Positions 1 through 8,517 of a DNA stretch of 43,546 nucleotides are shown one piece after another. The translations under genes and the position numbers were made by a program. The stretch's first letter is position 1; every line of letters starts with the position of its first letter. The DNA is from Spirochaetota bacterium (GTDB lineage Bacteria > Spirochaetota > JAHITG01 > JAFGFC01): the NCBI GenBank assembly GCA_016931325.1, contig JAFGFC010000013.1, positions 1 to 43,546 on the forward strand, written 5' to 3'. The notes beneath the pieces are model-generated. The model saw only the letters and a program-made list of their open reading frames with translations, ran no database searches and was not told the origin of the DNA.

Positions 1-1
1 A

Positions 2-859
2 ATATTCATTTATAATAACAGTAATAAAAACTTTTCAGAGTTTAAAAAAGGTGTCGAAGGTAAAACATTCGGTACCGACCACTGGTTTGCGGCTTTTTTG
101 GAAAAGAACAAGCAGATACTGGAAAAAGACATGATCTTGTTCGACCCGCAATATACCCATATTAAAAGGAACGGACTGGGTGTCTTTCATCGATTAAAAG
201 CAGAGGTTTGTGTCCCCTTTGTGGTCAATTACCGGCTTGTCGGCTTTATGTTTTTGGGAAAAAAGGTAAACCTGAAACATTATACACTGGAAGACCTGGA
301 TTTCTTGAGGATGCTGTCCAGTCCCATTGCCATCGCGGTCAATAATTCCATTACCTATAATATGGCCATAACGGATTCTTTGACAGGGCTGTATAACAGG
401 AACTTTCTTTTCTTTGTACTGGAGAAAGAGGTCAATAAATGCCAGAGGTACAACAGCCCGTTATCACTTCTTTTTGTTGATCTGGACTATCTCAAAAAAT
501 TGAATGATGTTCACGGACACAAAATAGGTGATGCCTGTCTTCAGGAGCTGGCGGAGCAGATAAAAAAGGCCACACGGGATTCTGATATTGGAGCCAGATA
601 TGGAGGGGATGAATTTGTGGTGGTTATGCCCAACACCGGGATAGAGGGGGCTAAAGCCGCCTCAAACCGGCTTCTCACTTCCATTAAAGAAAGGACTCTT
701 AAATGCAATGGGAAAAAGATAAAATTTTCTGTCAGTATCGGTGTCACCCAGTACAATTTACAGTACCGGGATTACAATCAATTACTGGTGCAGGCTGACA
801 AGGCCCTGTATAAAGCGAAAGCCAGGGGACGGAACAGGATAGAACTTTTAGATATTTAA
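2..859 (+). CDS. Diguanylate cyclase, GAF-like N-terminal part plus GGDEF domain (5'-truncated by window edge)
   Basis: Frame is open from position 2 (IFIYNNSNKNFSEFKKGVEGKTFGTDHWFAAFLEKNKQ...), so the TTG at 98 is probably not the true start. GGDEF signature RYGGDEFVVVMPN, with RDSD (RxxD I-site) five residues upstream. Confidence 0.92.
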   Translation: MFIYNNSNKNFSEFKKGVEGKTFGTDHWFAAFLEKNKQILEKDMILFDPQYTHIKRNGLGVFHRLKAEVCVPFVVNYRLVGFMFLGKKVNLKHYTLEDLDFLRMLSSPIAIAVNNSITYNMAITDSLTGLYNRNFLFFVLEKEVNKCQRYNSPLSLLFVDLDYLKKLNDVHGHKIGDACLQELAEQIKKATRDSDIGARYGGDEFVVVMPNTGIEGAKAASNRLLTSIKERTLKCNGKKIKFSVSIGVTQYNLQYRDYNQLLVQADKALYKAKARGRNRIELLDI

Positions 860-870
860 GGGACAGTGAT

Positions 871-1014
871 ATGAAAATGGTAATAGCCTGCCTTGTCTGT
901 ATCGGATTAGCTCTCAGCGTGGCTCTTATTATAAATTCAGGTAAAATGGATAATAAACGTTCGACGTTCTCGATGAAAGGAGGTTTTTATGAAAAAGAAT
1001 GTAGGTCCGGTTGA
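871..1014 (+). CDS. Possible 47-aa small membrane protein (MKMVIACLVCIGLALSVALIINSGKMDNKRSTFSMKGGFYEKECRSG)
   Basis: ATG shortly after the GGDEF stop; hydrophobic N-terminal helix; 3' end overlaps the start of the next gene. Below the ORF-track length cutoff. Confidence 0.35.
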   Translation: MKMVIACLVCIGLALSVALIINSGKMDNKRSTFSMKGGFYEKECRSG

Positions 1015-1201
1015 CCGTATCATCAGATTGATCCTGGCTTTGATATTCGGGATCCTTTACTTTACAGGTTCAGTAACAGGGATAGGGGGTCTTGTTTTAC
1101 TTGTGCTGGGGATCATCTTCCTTTTCACGTCCATTGTAAATTCGTGTCTGATCTATACGCTTTTGGGGATATCGACTGCTAAAAAATCAAAGAAAAAGTA
1201 G
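989..1201 (+). CDS. DUF2892/YgaP-like small inner-membrane protein
   Basis: Starts MKKNVGPVDRIIRLILAL, typical of DUF2892; two TM helices; AAAGGAGG just upstream of the ATG. Confidence 0.82.
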   Translation: MKKNVGPVDRIIRLILALIFGILYFTGSVTGIGGLVLLVLGIIFLFTSIVNSCLIYTLLGISTAKKSKKK

Positions 1202-1202
1202 A

Positions 1203-4200
1203 TCATTTGCTTTTTACAAGAGGAAAGTGGAACCTTAAATAGATATTATCCCTGTCCACTGTGGGATGCTGAAGATCATGACTGAACCGGCTTACCGCAT
1301 GAGAGACATAATCCCGTATCTCATCGATGGACAGTATATTGTCATTATTTATATCACCAATATCACTGGTCAGACATCTTATGATCTCTTCTGTAAAAAG
1401 ACCATTTTGCAGCTCATCACTTTCAAAGGATAGTTCCTGACCCCTGGAAGAAGAAAAAACAATGGCACCGGACCTTCGAACAAGGTCATTATAGATAAAC
1501 CGGTCTTTCTGTATCGAATACCCCTGTGATGTTTTTTTCAATGAGCCCAAGGCTATCGAACGGGCCTGTAAACCCCGGCTCCCGGCGCGGGTATAGTATA
1601 TTTTTTGCATGTCGTCTTCCATCTCACCCGATTCACAGGTATCCATAAGGAAGAGCTTGTTACGAGGGGTAATGTTATACAACAGGTCTTCAATAAAATC
1701 AAATCGGGCTCCTTTTGCAAGGTTGCTCAGGGTCGTATCATAGGTAATATAGTAATAGCTGCGAGTGATATCCCTGTCATAAACGCCGTGACCGGCAATG
1801 AAGAGAACGAGTGTATCATCCACCTGAGCGTTATCAAGAAAAGATCTTGCCTTTTTAATATTATCACAGGTCACGTCACTGTTGGTGAACGCTTTGACAT
1901 AAATATTCTTAAAATAGGGTTTCATTTTTAAAAAGATATGAGCCAGGTCCATCACATCCTTATGGGCGTATCGGAGATTTAAAAAAGGATCCTGATAGTG
2001 AGAGGCGCCGAAACCCAGAAAATAAAGACTGTTCTTCTCTTTTTTATCATACTGGGCAAAGGTCAAAGCCCTGAATGATTCGGCTCCTTTCACGTTGATG
2101 CATGAGACCTCGATCTTGTTCTTTCCGTTTGACAGTTCAAAGGTTTCTGAAAGATCGTTCTTTTTCCCCTTTGTTCTTTTCCCGAAAAGCCCGTACAGGG
2201 GGACATCATTGATAAAAATATTATAATTATTGAGATCATATTGACTGTCTTCCAGTTTGAATTCAAGCGTTATGAGTTTTCCTTTCTGTTTTGTATTGAT
2301 GATCCTGGCCCGAGGGATATGTAATTGGCTCAAGAGATTCTTTTCCTGCAACCCCATTTTATTCAGCCTTTTCTTGTAACGGTTATAGAAATGAAAGATC
2401 AATTTTTTATCATGAAAACCTATGGTTTCCAGCAGAATATCCGGGCGATTAAATTTAACGGCAAACTGATCAATGCTGAAAGCCTCCATCCCTTTGACCA
2501 TGGCGATAAGATCTCCACCCCTGGTGGAACAGTCAAAATAACCTTCCTGGTTATAAACGACCCATTCCCGGCCACTGGATAGAAAAATAATATGACGACC
2601 AGTTGAGATGTTCCAGAGCCTGACGGTTGTGTCTTCACTTCCGCTGCACAGATACCGGCCGTCAGGTGAAAAATCAATGGAATTGACCCTGTCAAAATGG
2701 CCCGTGAAGGTCTTTATCAGTTCTCCGTTAATACGGAAGAGTTTAATCACATTCCCGCTTGTAAAAGCGATATAATGACTGTCTGGCGAAAAGCATATTT
2801 TGCCTATGACAAAGACAAAATCAGTTTTAAAAGAGCGGATCAGATTCCCTTTCCTGTCCCACAATTTAACCGTGTTATCATTGCCACCTGTAGCAAAATA
2901 TTTTCCATCAGGGGAGAAGGTGATGTCGTAGATGATGCCATATTTCCCGTGAGCCTGAAAAGCCTTTTTAAGACCACCTTCTTTGTTCCATAATCTTATT
3001 TCTCTGTCATAACCGGCGCTTACAATATATTCTCCCAATGGATCAAAGCAGACATTAGCAATACCGGCTTGATGACCCCTGTAGACTTTGATCAATCTGG
3101 CGTTAATATCCCACAGCTTGATGCTATGGTCATTTCCACCGGTCAAAATATATTGCCCATCATCCGAGATCTTAAGACAGGTGAAATTTTTTTGATCAGG
3201 GACATCAATGATCCTTTCTCCTTCCCTGTTAAATAAAATAAGATGTTCTCCGACAGCGGCAATATATTTCCCATCAGGAGAAAAAGCCATCTGTTTGATG
3301 AAATTTGTATTATCCTCTATCGCATTATCCAATTTTCCATTCACATTCCAGAGATCGATCGTTCTGTTCCAGCCGCCGCATACGATATATTTCCCGTCAG
3401 GTGAAAAGCTGACACTATGTATGCCTTCCCTTTTTCTTTTCCTGATATCAATGGATTTAACCAGGTGGCCTTTCCTATCCCAGATCCTGATGGCGCGATG
3501 TGTCGGAGAATCATCACCCATGGTGATCAGGTGCCGGCCATCATGAGAGAAACTGGCATTGAAAGCAATATCCTCATAGGCTTTAAAGGAAAGGACAAGC
3601 GAGCCGTCAACCGTATAGAGCATAACATGATTCTGACTTATTCCCATGAGGTATTGGCTGTCTTTTGAGAACCGGATGATCCAGATCGATCGTTCTGTAG
3701 GTATGGTCCTTACGAGTTCGCCTTTCCTGTCCCAGACTTTGATCAATTTGCCCCCTGTTTCTGTTACCAGTCTGGGTTTGAGATTGGAAAAGATCAACGT
3801 TCCCGGCATATGTTCCCTTTCACTGGAGGCGATATACTTTCCATCCGGTGAGAAAGCCAGGGAAGTGATAACACCGGTATGCGCCTGGATCTTTTTCAAA
3901 CTGTCTTCTTCAATATCATAGAGACCTATCGTGTTATCGCTGGCATAGATGAAAGCCCGCGTCATGCCGCCGCCGCTGGGTACGGCCAACTGCTTATTAT
4001 CCGGTGAAACAGCGATCTCTCTGACAAAGTAGTAAGGATTCTGAAACGCGGTCTCATCAATGATTATTTTTTTCAAAAGTTTACCTTGAAGGTCCCATTT
4101 CTTGATACTGCGGCTGGCCGTAAAGATATATTTCCCGTCGAAGGAAAAGAGAACGCGCGTTACTTTGTTATTATCATACGCTTTAAAGGTCCTTATGAGA

Positions 4201-4547
4201 TCCCCATAAACATTCCACAGTTTTACCTGGCCGTTCAACCCCCCGCAGGCTATTGTTCTGCCATCAGGAGAGATATCAAGGGATTGGACACGCTCTTTCA
4301 TTTCCAGTGTACGGATCAGTTTTCCGTCAAGCGACCAGATTTTGACAGTATTATCATAACTCCCTGTGACAATAAATTTATTGTTAAAAGCGAATTTCGT
4401 GGAAATGATCCAATCGTTGTGACCGTTCTGGATCACGCATTTAAAAGGATAGTCCTTGCCTTCCTGCGCCTCCGTATGAACAGACTGAATAGAAAAGACA
4501 ACAAACGGCAGGATAAAAACAATGATGCAAGTGATTCTTTTTCTCAT
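1203..4547 (-). CDS. Exported WD40-repeat protein with C-terminal caspase-like (peptidase C14) domain
   Basis: N-terminal signal-like hydrophobic segment; about 14 WD40 blades (SPDGKYIxxGGxDxTVKLWD); caspase His motif LFIAGHGVYD and Cys motif LFLMDTCESGE; EF-hand-like loop DINNDNILSIDE near the C-terminus. Confidence 0.93.
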   Translation of the reverse strand: MRKRITCIIVFILPFVVFSIQSVHTEAQEGKDYPFKCVIQNGHNDWIISTKFAFNNKFIVTGSYDNTVKIWSLDGKLIRTLEMKERVQSLDISPDGRTIACGGLNGQVKLWNVYGDLIRTFKAYDNNKVTRVLFSFDGKYIFTASRSIKKWDLQGKLLKKIIIDETAFQNPYYFVREIAVSPDNKQLAVPSGGGMTRAFIYASDNTIGLYDIEEDSLKKIQAHTGVITSLAFSPDGKYIASSEREHMPGTLIFSNLKPRLVTETGGKLIKVWDRKGELVRTIPTERSIWIIRFSKDSQYLMGISQNHVMLYTVDGSLVLSFKAYEDIAFNASFSHDGRHLITMGDDSPTHRAIRIWDRKGHLVKSIDIRKRKREGIHSVSFSPDGKYIVCGGWNRTIDLWNVNGKLDNAIEDNTNFIKQMAFSPDGKYIAAVGEHLILFNREGERIIDVPDQKNFTCLKISDDGQYILTGGNDHSIKLWDINARLIKVYRGHQAGIANVCFDPLGEYIVSAGYDREIRLWNKEGGLKKAFQAHGKYGIIYDITFSPDGKYFATGGNDNTVKLWDRKGNLIRSFKTDFVFVIGKICFSPDSHYIAFTSGNVIKLFRINGELIKTFTGHFDRVNSIDFSPDGRYLCSGSEDTTVRLWNISTGRHIIFLSSGREWVVYNQEGYFDCSTRGGDLIAMVKGMEAFSIDQFAVKFNRPDILLETIGFHDKKLIFHFYNRYKKRLNKMGLQEKNLLSQLHIPRARIINTKQKGKLITLEFKLEDSQYDLNNYNIFINDVPLYGLFGKRTKGKKNDLSETFELSNGKNKIEVSCINVKGAESFRALTFAQYDKKEKNSLYFLGFGASHYQDPFLNLRYAHKDVMDLAHIFLKMKPYFKNIYVKAFTNSDVTCDNIKKARSFLDNAQVDDTLVLFIAGHGVYDRDITRSYYYITYDTTLSNLAKGARFDFIEDLLYNITPRNKLFLMDTCESGEMEDDMQKIYYTRAGSRGLQARSIALGSLKKTSQGYSIQKDRFIYNDLVRRSGAIVFSSSRGQELSFESDELQNGLFTEEIIRCLTSDIGDINNDNILSIDEIRDYVSHAVSRFSHDLQHPTVDRDNIYLRFHFPLVKSK

Positions 4548-4694
4548 GGATCAGTCCTTTTGTAATAGTATACCAAAAAATTGTGATTTATCAAGCCCCT
4601 TTTAAATAAATAGTGGCAAAGAATAATAATTATAGTATATTACATAAAACGGTATATCGAGAAAGTATCAAATAGGAGCAAATTGAAAATTTAA

Positions 4695-5528
4695 ATGAAA
4701 ACCAGAGTTATCATTGTACAGACGGCTTTTTTTATTTTGATCACGATTGTCTTGTTCCATTGTGCGACCAGAGAAGGGTCAATGATCAATAATAAGAGAG
4801 ATCCCCGGAAGGCCGCTCTTTTATATTCTGAATCACAAAAGTTATTTGCCAGAATGAACAGCTGGACAGGCGGGCCTCTTGTTTATGAGCAAAAAGTCCT
4901 GGACCTTCAAGCGATTATAAATGAGAACGTGATGGATTGTGAACTGATCTCCGAAGAGGATATCCAAAAAGGAGAATTAACCCGATACAGGGCTTTATAT
5001 ATTGTTGATACTCTGGCGTTAATGCAAAAGAGTGTTGATAAGATCATAGAGTTTGTTCAGAACGGTGGATTTCTCGTGGCCCTGGGGGATTTTGGGAGAA
5101 ATATTGACGGGTTCTGGAAACAGCCCTGGGATTTTCAGAGTGTTTTTGGCCTGACCCCTCTGGCTATAGACAGGTGGGGAACCAGTGTGTCTGATAATAC
5201 AAATATTTTTCAAAAGGCAGATTTAAAAAAGAATGAGCCCCTCATCCAGGGTCTGAAAGACATTATCCATTTCGGCAGAGGTACAAAAGTATGCTGGGTC
5301 ACTGTTCCTGACAAAGCCGTCTCAGTAGCCTTTTTCCCTTCCTATTTATCCACCGTGTCAGAAAAAACGCAATTAATAAAAGAACAGATCTCTGCCCTGT
5401 CCTTGAATCAATTCGGCAAAGGGTCAGCTGTCTTTTTTTCTGCTCTGCCGGGTGGCAGAAGGGAACCGTTTACGGATGATATAAAAAAAGTCATCAGCAA
5501 TACGAGGTATTACATTATTGAGCCTTAG
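4695..5528 (+). CDS. Putative exported/lipoprotein with glutamine-amidotransferase-like fold segment
   Basis: Signal-like N-terminus ending LFHC. YRALYIVDTLALMQKSVDKIIEFVQNGGFLVALGD resembles a class-I GATase-like fold; family not certain. Confidence 0.6.
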   Translation: MKTRVIIVQTAFFILITIVLFHCATREGSMINNKRDPRKAALLYSESQKLFARMNSWTGGPLVYEQKVLDLQAIINENVMDCELISEEDIQKGELTRYRALYIVDTLALMQKSVDKIIEFVQNGGFLVALGDFGRNIDGFWKQPWDFQSVFGLTPLAIDRWGTSVSDNTNIFQKADLKKNEPLIQGLKDIIHFGRGTKVCWVTVPDKAVSVAFFPSYLSTVSEKTQLIKEQISALSLNQFGKGSAVFFSALPGGRREPFTDDIKKVISNTRYYIIEP

Positions 5529-5606
5529 ATCGTTTGCCTTAAAAATGTCGTTGACTTTTAGATGATTTTATATAATATAGAAAGAAATTTTTATTAGAGG
5601 TCAAAT

Positions 5607-5957
5607 ATGAGTGAAGAGCAGCACGCAGAAAAACGCAAGTACATTCGACTTCCCGGTGATTTTCCGGTATGGTACCAGACGATTCAGGAAGATGATATCT
5701 CTTTCGGTAAACCTCCTTCAAAGAATATCAGCGCAGGGGGTATATGCCTTCAAATGGAGGAAGGGGAGCCTGTAGGAACACGTATCCATCTCAAATTCAA
5801 TATTCCGGGATATGAGAAAAAGATTGAAGCCAAGGGAAAAGTGGTATGGATGAAAAGAGTGGAAACAGGCAAGTTTGAACTGGGCATTGAATTTTATGAA
5901 ATAAACCAGGAAGATATGGATGCTATCAATCAGCTGGCCAAAAGCATGGATTTATAG
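5607..5957 (+). CDS. PilZ domain protein (predicted c-di-GMP binding)
   Basis: RKYIR (RxxxR) and NISAGG (NxSxxG) motifs. Confidence 0.9.
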   Translation: MSEEQHAEKRKYIRLPGDFPVWYQTIQEDDISFGKPPSKNISAGGICLQMEEGEPVGTRIHLKFNIPGYEKKIEAKGKVVWMKRVETGKFELGIEFYEINQEDMDAINQLAKSMDL

Positions 5958-8387
5958 TCTTTCTTTCGTGATCCTGTGATACATATTTTTTATCATTTCC
6001 AATCCCATGGCAATACCGGGATATTCTGAAACGATCTGCTGAAATATATCTTTTTCAATACTGATAATGTCAGCATAATCCGATTTGACGATTACATCGG
6101 CTGTTCTTTTTGTTTTTTCGATCAAGGCGATTTCACCAAAGGGATCACCGGAGCCTATCTCATTGATCAATTTTTCCCTGCCGTCTTTATCACGGGCTAT
6201 GATATCCAGAACGCCGTACTTTGTGATATGAAATTTATCACCTATTTCACCATGGCGGATGATATAGTCGCCTTTTTTATATCGTTTCTGTACAAATAGG
6301 GAAGAAAGGGCATTGATCTCCCGTTCTTTTAACATTTTAAAGAAGGAGATTTTCGAAAGCAAAGGCCGGTTGTCAACGATATTCTGGAATACATCCAGGA
6401 TCTGGTCTTTGTATTGATCGAATTTATTTTCTGATAAAGATAATAGTTCGACATTGGTCCTGGCGTAGGCCGTCGCATTTCGGGTTTTATTTTTATTAAA
6501 GAAAGCCATCTCTCCGAAATAGTCCCCTTTCCCCAGATATATCTTTCTGCCGTCAGGGATCTGGATCTCCACTTCACCCGTGTGGATGATATAGAATTTT
6601 CTGGCTGTATCACCCATGCTGAGAATGACCTGTCCTTCCATGAATTGTTCTTTTTTTGATCCTTCCATGATCTCCAGTTTCTGTTCCTGAGTTAATTTCC
6701 TGAAAAGCGGAACATCGTCCAGCTGCTTGGCCAGCCTTCTATATTGTTCAACCTGATCGGTTTTGACAAAAATGATCTCCTCGCCTTTTTGGGCCTGGTG
6801 TATAGGGGTGCCTTCAGGTAATTCATGTGTATGGATAGCGATGATCTTTTTTTGCGTCTCTTCCGGTAATTGTAAAAGATTTTTTACATCCGTGTGGATA
6901 CCTCCGCCGGCATCATGGATAATGCAGTCACTCTCCCATATAAAATGAAGAATGGAATCAGCCCTTTTTCTGGACAGCTTTCGCTCGCTGACGAGTTGTT
7001 CAATATAATTCGGGTTATAATTTGTATCCCCTGAATAAGCGATCGATCTTTTAATCCCTTTTTCTTTATCAATATAGGTCACTATAAATTGAAGTGTGGG
7101 AATGGCATGAAACGCATAATCTATCTGTATCCTGGTTTTTGCGTTCAAAAAGAATTCCTTGCCCAATTTTAATTCTTTAAACTGGATCATTTTCTCGATC
7201 TGTTTTTCCTCCCATCCCGTAATGGCTTTGACCTTTTTTAAAAAGCAGTTAAAAATGATCCGGGAGGTCAATACGGTAATGACCCGTCCGCTCAGTATCT
7301 GTTCCAGGATGCCGTCGTCATGATCGGAATGAACATGGGTCAATAAGATATACTTTATATCATCGCGGTTGATCCTTTTCCGGTCGAGATACTGGGGAAG
7401 ATTCGTCAGAGGATCGACCACCATCCCGGTTCCCTCCCCAATCCAGATAATAAAGCTGGATGTCAGCCGCTCCGGATCAAATCCAGTACTGGGATCAAAA
7501 AAATAAACCCCGAACTCGGCCTCTTTACCGGGTTCCTGAAGGCTGAATGATTCATCGATATCAATGGGTTCCCATTCTGTGAGATCGATATACCCCAGTT
7601 TTTTATTATTTTCCTTGATAACAAAATATTCAAGATCTTTTTTGGCGGTTATTTCAACACCCTTGATCTGGATCCTGTTATCCTTGAATACGTGGATTTC
7701 AATATAATCAGCAAGAACCGCAGGTCTTGTACGACCGTCTTTTCCCTTTATCGGGACGGAGAAAAGTTTCAACTCATTATAGAATTCCATGGCTCTTTTC
7801 TCTTCCCAGCCGGAGGCTTTAAACTGCTCCAGAGTCGGGCCAAATATCTCCTCGGAAGCAATGGTTTGAACTCTCTGTTCAAGATCTTTATTCATACACA
7901 GGAAGGTGGTTTTCTGACCCCTATGGAGGAAAAAATTTTCAAAAACAGGAAAGGCAATGTCAATATAATTGATGCCATTATAGAATGTCGTGGGGGTTAT
8001 CACATAATACTGGGCGGCAGGTTGTTTATTCCTGGCAGCGGCTTTAACGGTATGAGGAGGTACCCTGAACTGGATCATCCCGCAGGATTTTGTGTTGATC
8101 CGAAGGCTATTCGGTTCTATCTTGAAAATAGGCTGTCTGGACATACGGAATGTATCTTTCTCTTCTGCGGTACACTGGATATTAAAATCCAGGCCAATGT
8201 TTCTCAGCCACATATCCAGCTCAAAATCTTTAAAAGGAGAGTCTGATTTCAGGATAGAATCAAGGTTCTTTATGGCGGCTTCTGAGAGAGACCGATTGTT
8301 TATTATTTTTTCCTGGATAACAGGCAAAACATCGGCATCGATCTTTATGTTTTTTATTGATTCTATGTATCGAAGAAAATCGTCCAT
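5952..8387 (-). CDS. MBL-fold metallohydrolase with two C-terminal cyclic nucleotide-binding domains
   Basis: MBL motifs LLTHVHSDHDDG, YSGDTNYN, IIAIHTH. Two CNB phosphate-binding cassettes: YFGEMAFFNKNKTRNATA and PFGEIALIEKTKRTADV. N-terminal ~270 aa unassigned. Confidence 0.92.
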   Translation of the reverse strand: MDDFLRYIESIKNIKIDADVLPVIQEKIINNRSLSEAAIKNLDSILKSDSPFKDFELDMWLRNIGLDFNIQCTAEEKDTFRMSRQPIFKIEPNSLRINTKSCGMIQFRVPPHTVKAAARNKQPAAQYYVITPTTFYNGINYIDIAFPVFENFFLHRGQKTTFLCMNKDLEQRVQTIASEEIFGPTLEQFKASGWEEKRAMEFYNELKLFSVPIKGKDGRTRPAVLADYIEIHVFKDNRIQIKGVEITAKKDLEYFVIKENNKKLGYIDLTEWEPIDIDESFSLQEPGKEAEFGVYFFDPSTGFDPERLTSSFIIWIGEGTGMVVDPLTNLPQYLDRKRINRDDIKYILLTHVHSDHDDGILEQILSGRVITVLTSRIIFNCFLKKVKAITGWEEKQIEKMIQFKELKLGKEFFLNAKTRIQIDYAFHAIPTLQFIVTYIDKEKGIKRSIAYSGDTNYNPNYIEQLVSERKLSRKRADSILHFIWESDCIIHDAGGGIHTDVKNLLQLPEETQKKIIAIHTHELPEGTPIHQAQKGEEIIFVKTDQVEQYRRLAKQLDDVPLFRKLTQEQKLEIMEGSKKEQFMEGQVILSMGDTARKFYIIHTGEVEIQIPDGRKIYLGKGDYFGEMAFFNKNKTRNATAYARTNVELLSLSENKFDQYKDQILDVFQNIVDNRPLLSKISFFKMLKEREINALSSLFVQKRYKKGDYIIRHGEIGDKFHITKYGVLDIIARDKDGREKLINEIGSGDPFGEIALIEKTKRTADVIVKSDYADIISIEKDIFQQIVSEYPGIAMGLEMIKNMYHRITKERL

Positions 8388-8396
8388 GGTTTATTA

Positions 8397-8424
8397 ATAT
8401 TACCCTGTCAGCCGAAAAAGTCAA
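8397..8424 (-). promoter_or_regulatory. Sigma70-type promoter for the CNB-MBL gene (TTGACT-N16-TAATAT)
   Basis: On the minus strand TTGACT (8424-8419) and TAATAT (8402-8397), 16-nt spacing; start codon at 8387. Confidence 0.6.
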
Positions 8425-8433
8425 GATTTTCCT

Positions 8434-8461
8434 TTGACTTGAAATATTATACATGTATATT
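8434..8461 (+). promoter_or_regulatory. Sigma70-type promoter for the adenylate cyclase gene (TTGACT-N16-TATATT)
   Basis: TTGACT 8434-8439 and TATATT 8456-8461, upstream of the ATG at 8518, which has AGGAG upstream. Confidence 0.6.
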
Positions 8462-8517
8462 TTCTTATATCCATCCAACCCGTAAGAATCTTACAAATCT
8501 TAACACAGGAGTGTGGT

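Noticed and set aside
98-100. TTG at 98 as the start of the GGDEF gene
   Set aside because: No RBS, and the frame is open to the window edge with GAF-like sequence upstream.
4086-4565. 159-aa plus-strand ORF, and other plus-strand ORFs in 1605-4565
   Set aside because: Antisense shadows of the WD40-caspase gene, caused by its repeated SPDG/KLWD coding pattern.
5551-5576. TTGACT...TATAAT promoter upstream of the PilZ gene
   Set aside because: Spacing is only 14 nt; not supported as a standard promoter, although a shifted -10 is possible.
7692-8246. 184-aa plus-strand ORF
   Set aside because: Fully antisense to the CNB-MBL gene, no RBS, no recognisable domain.
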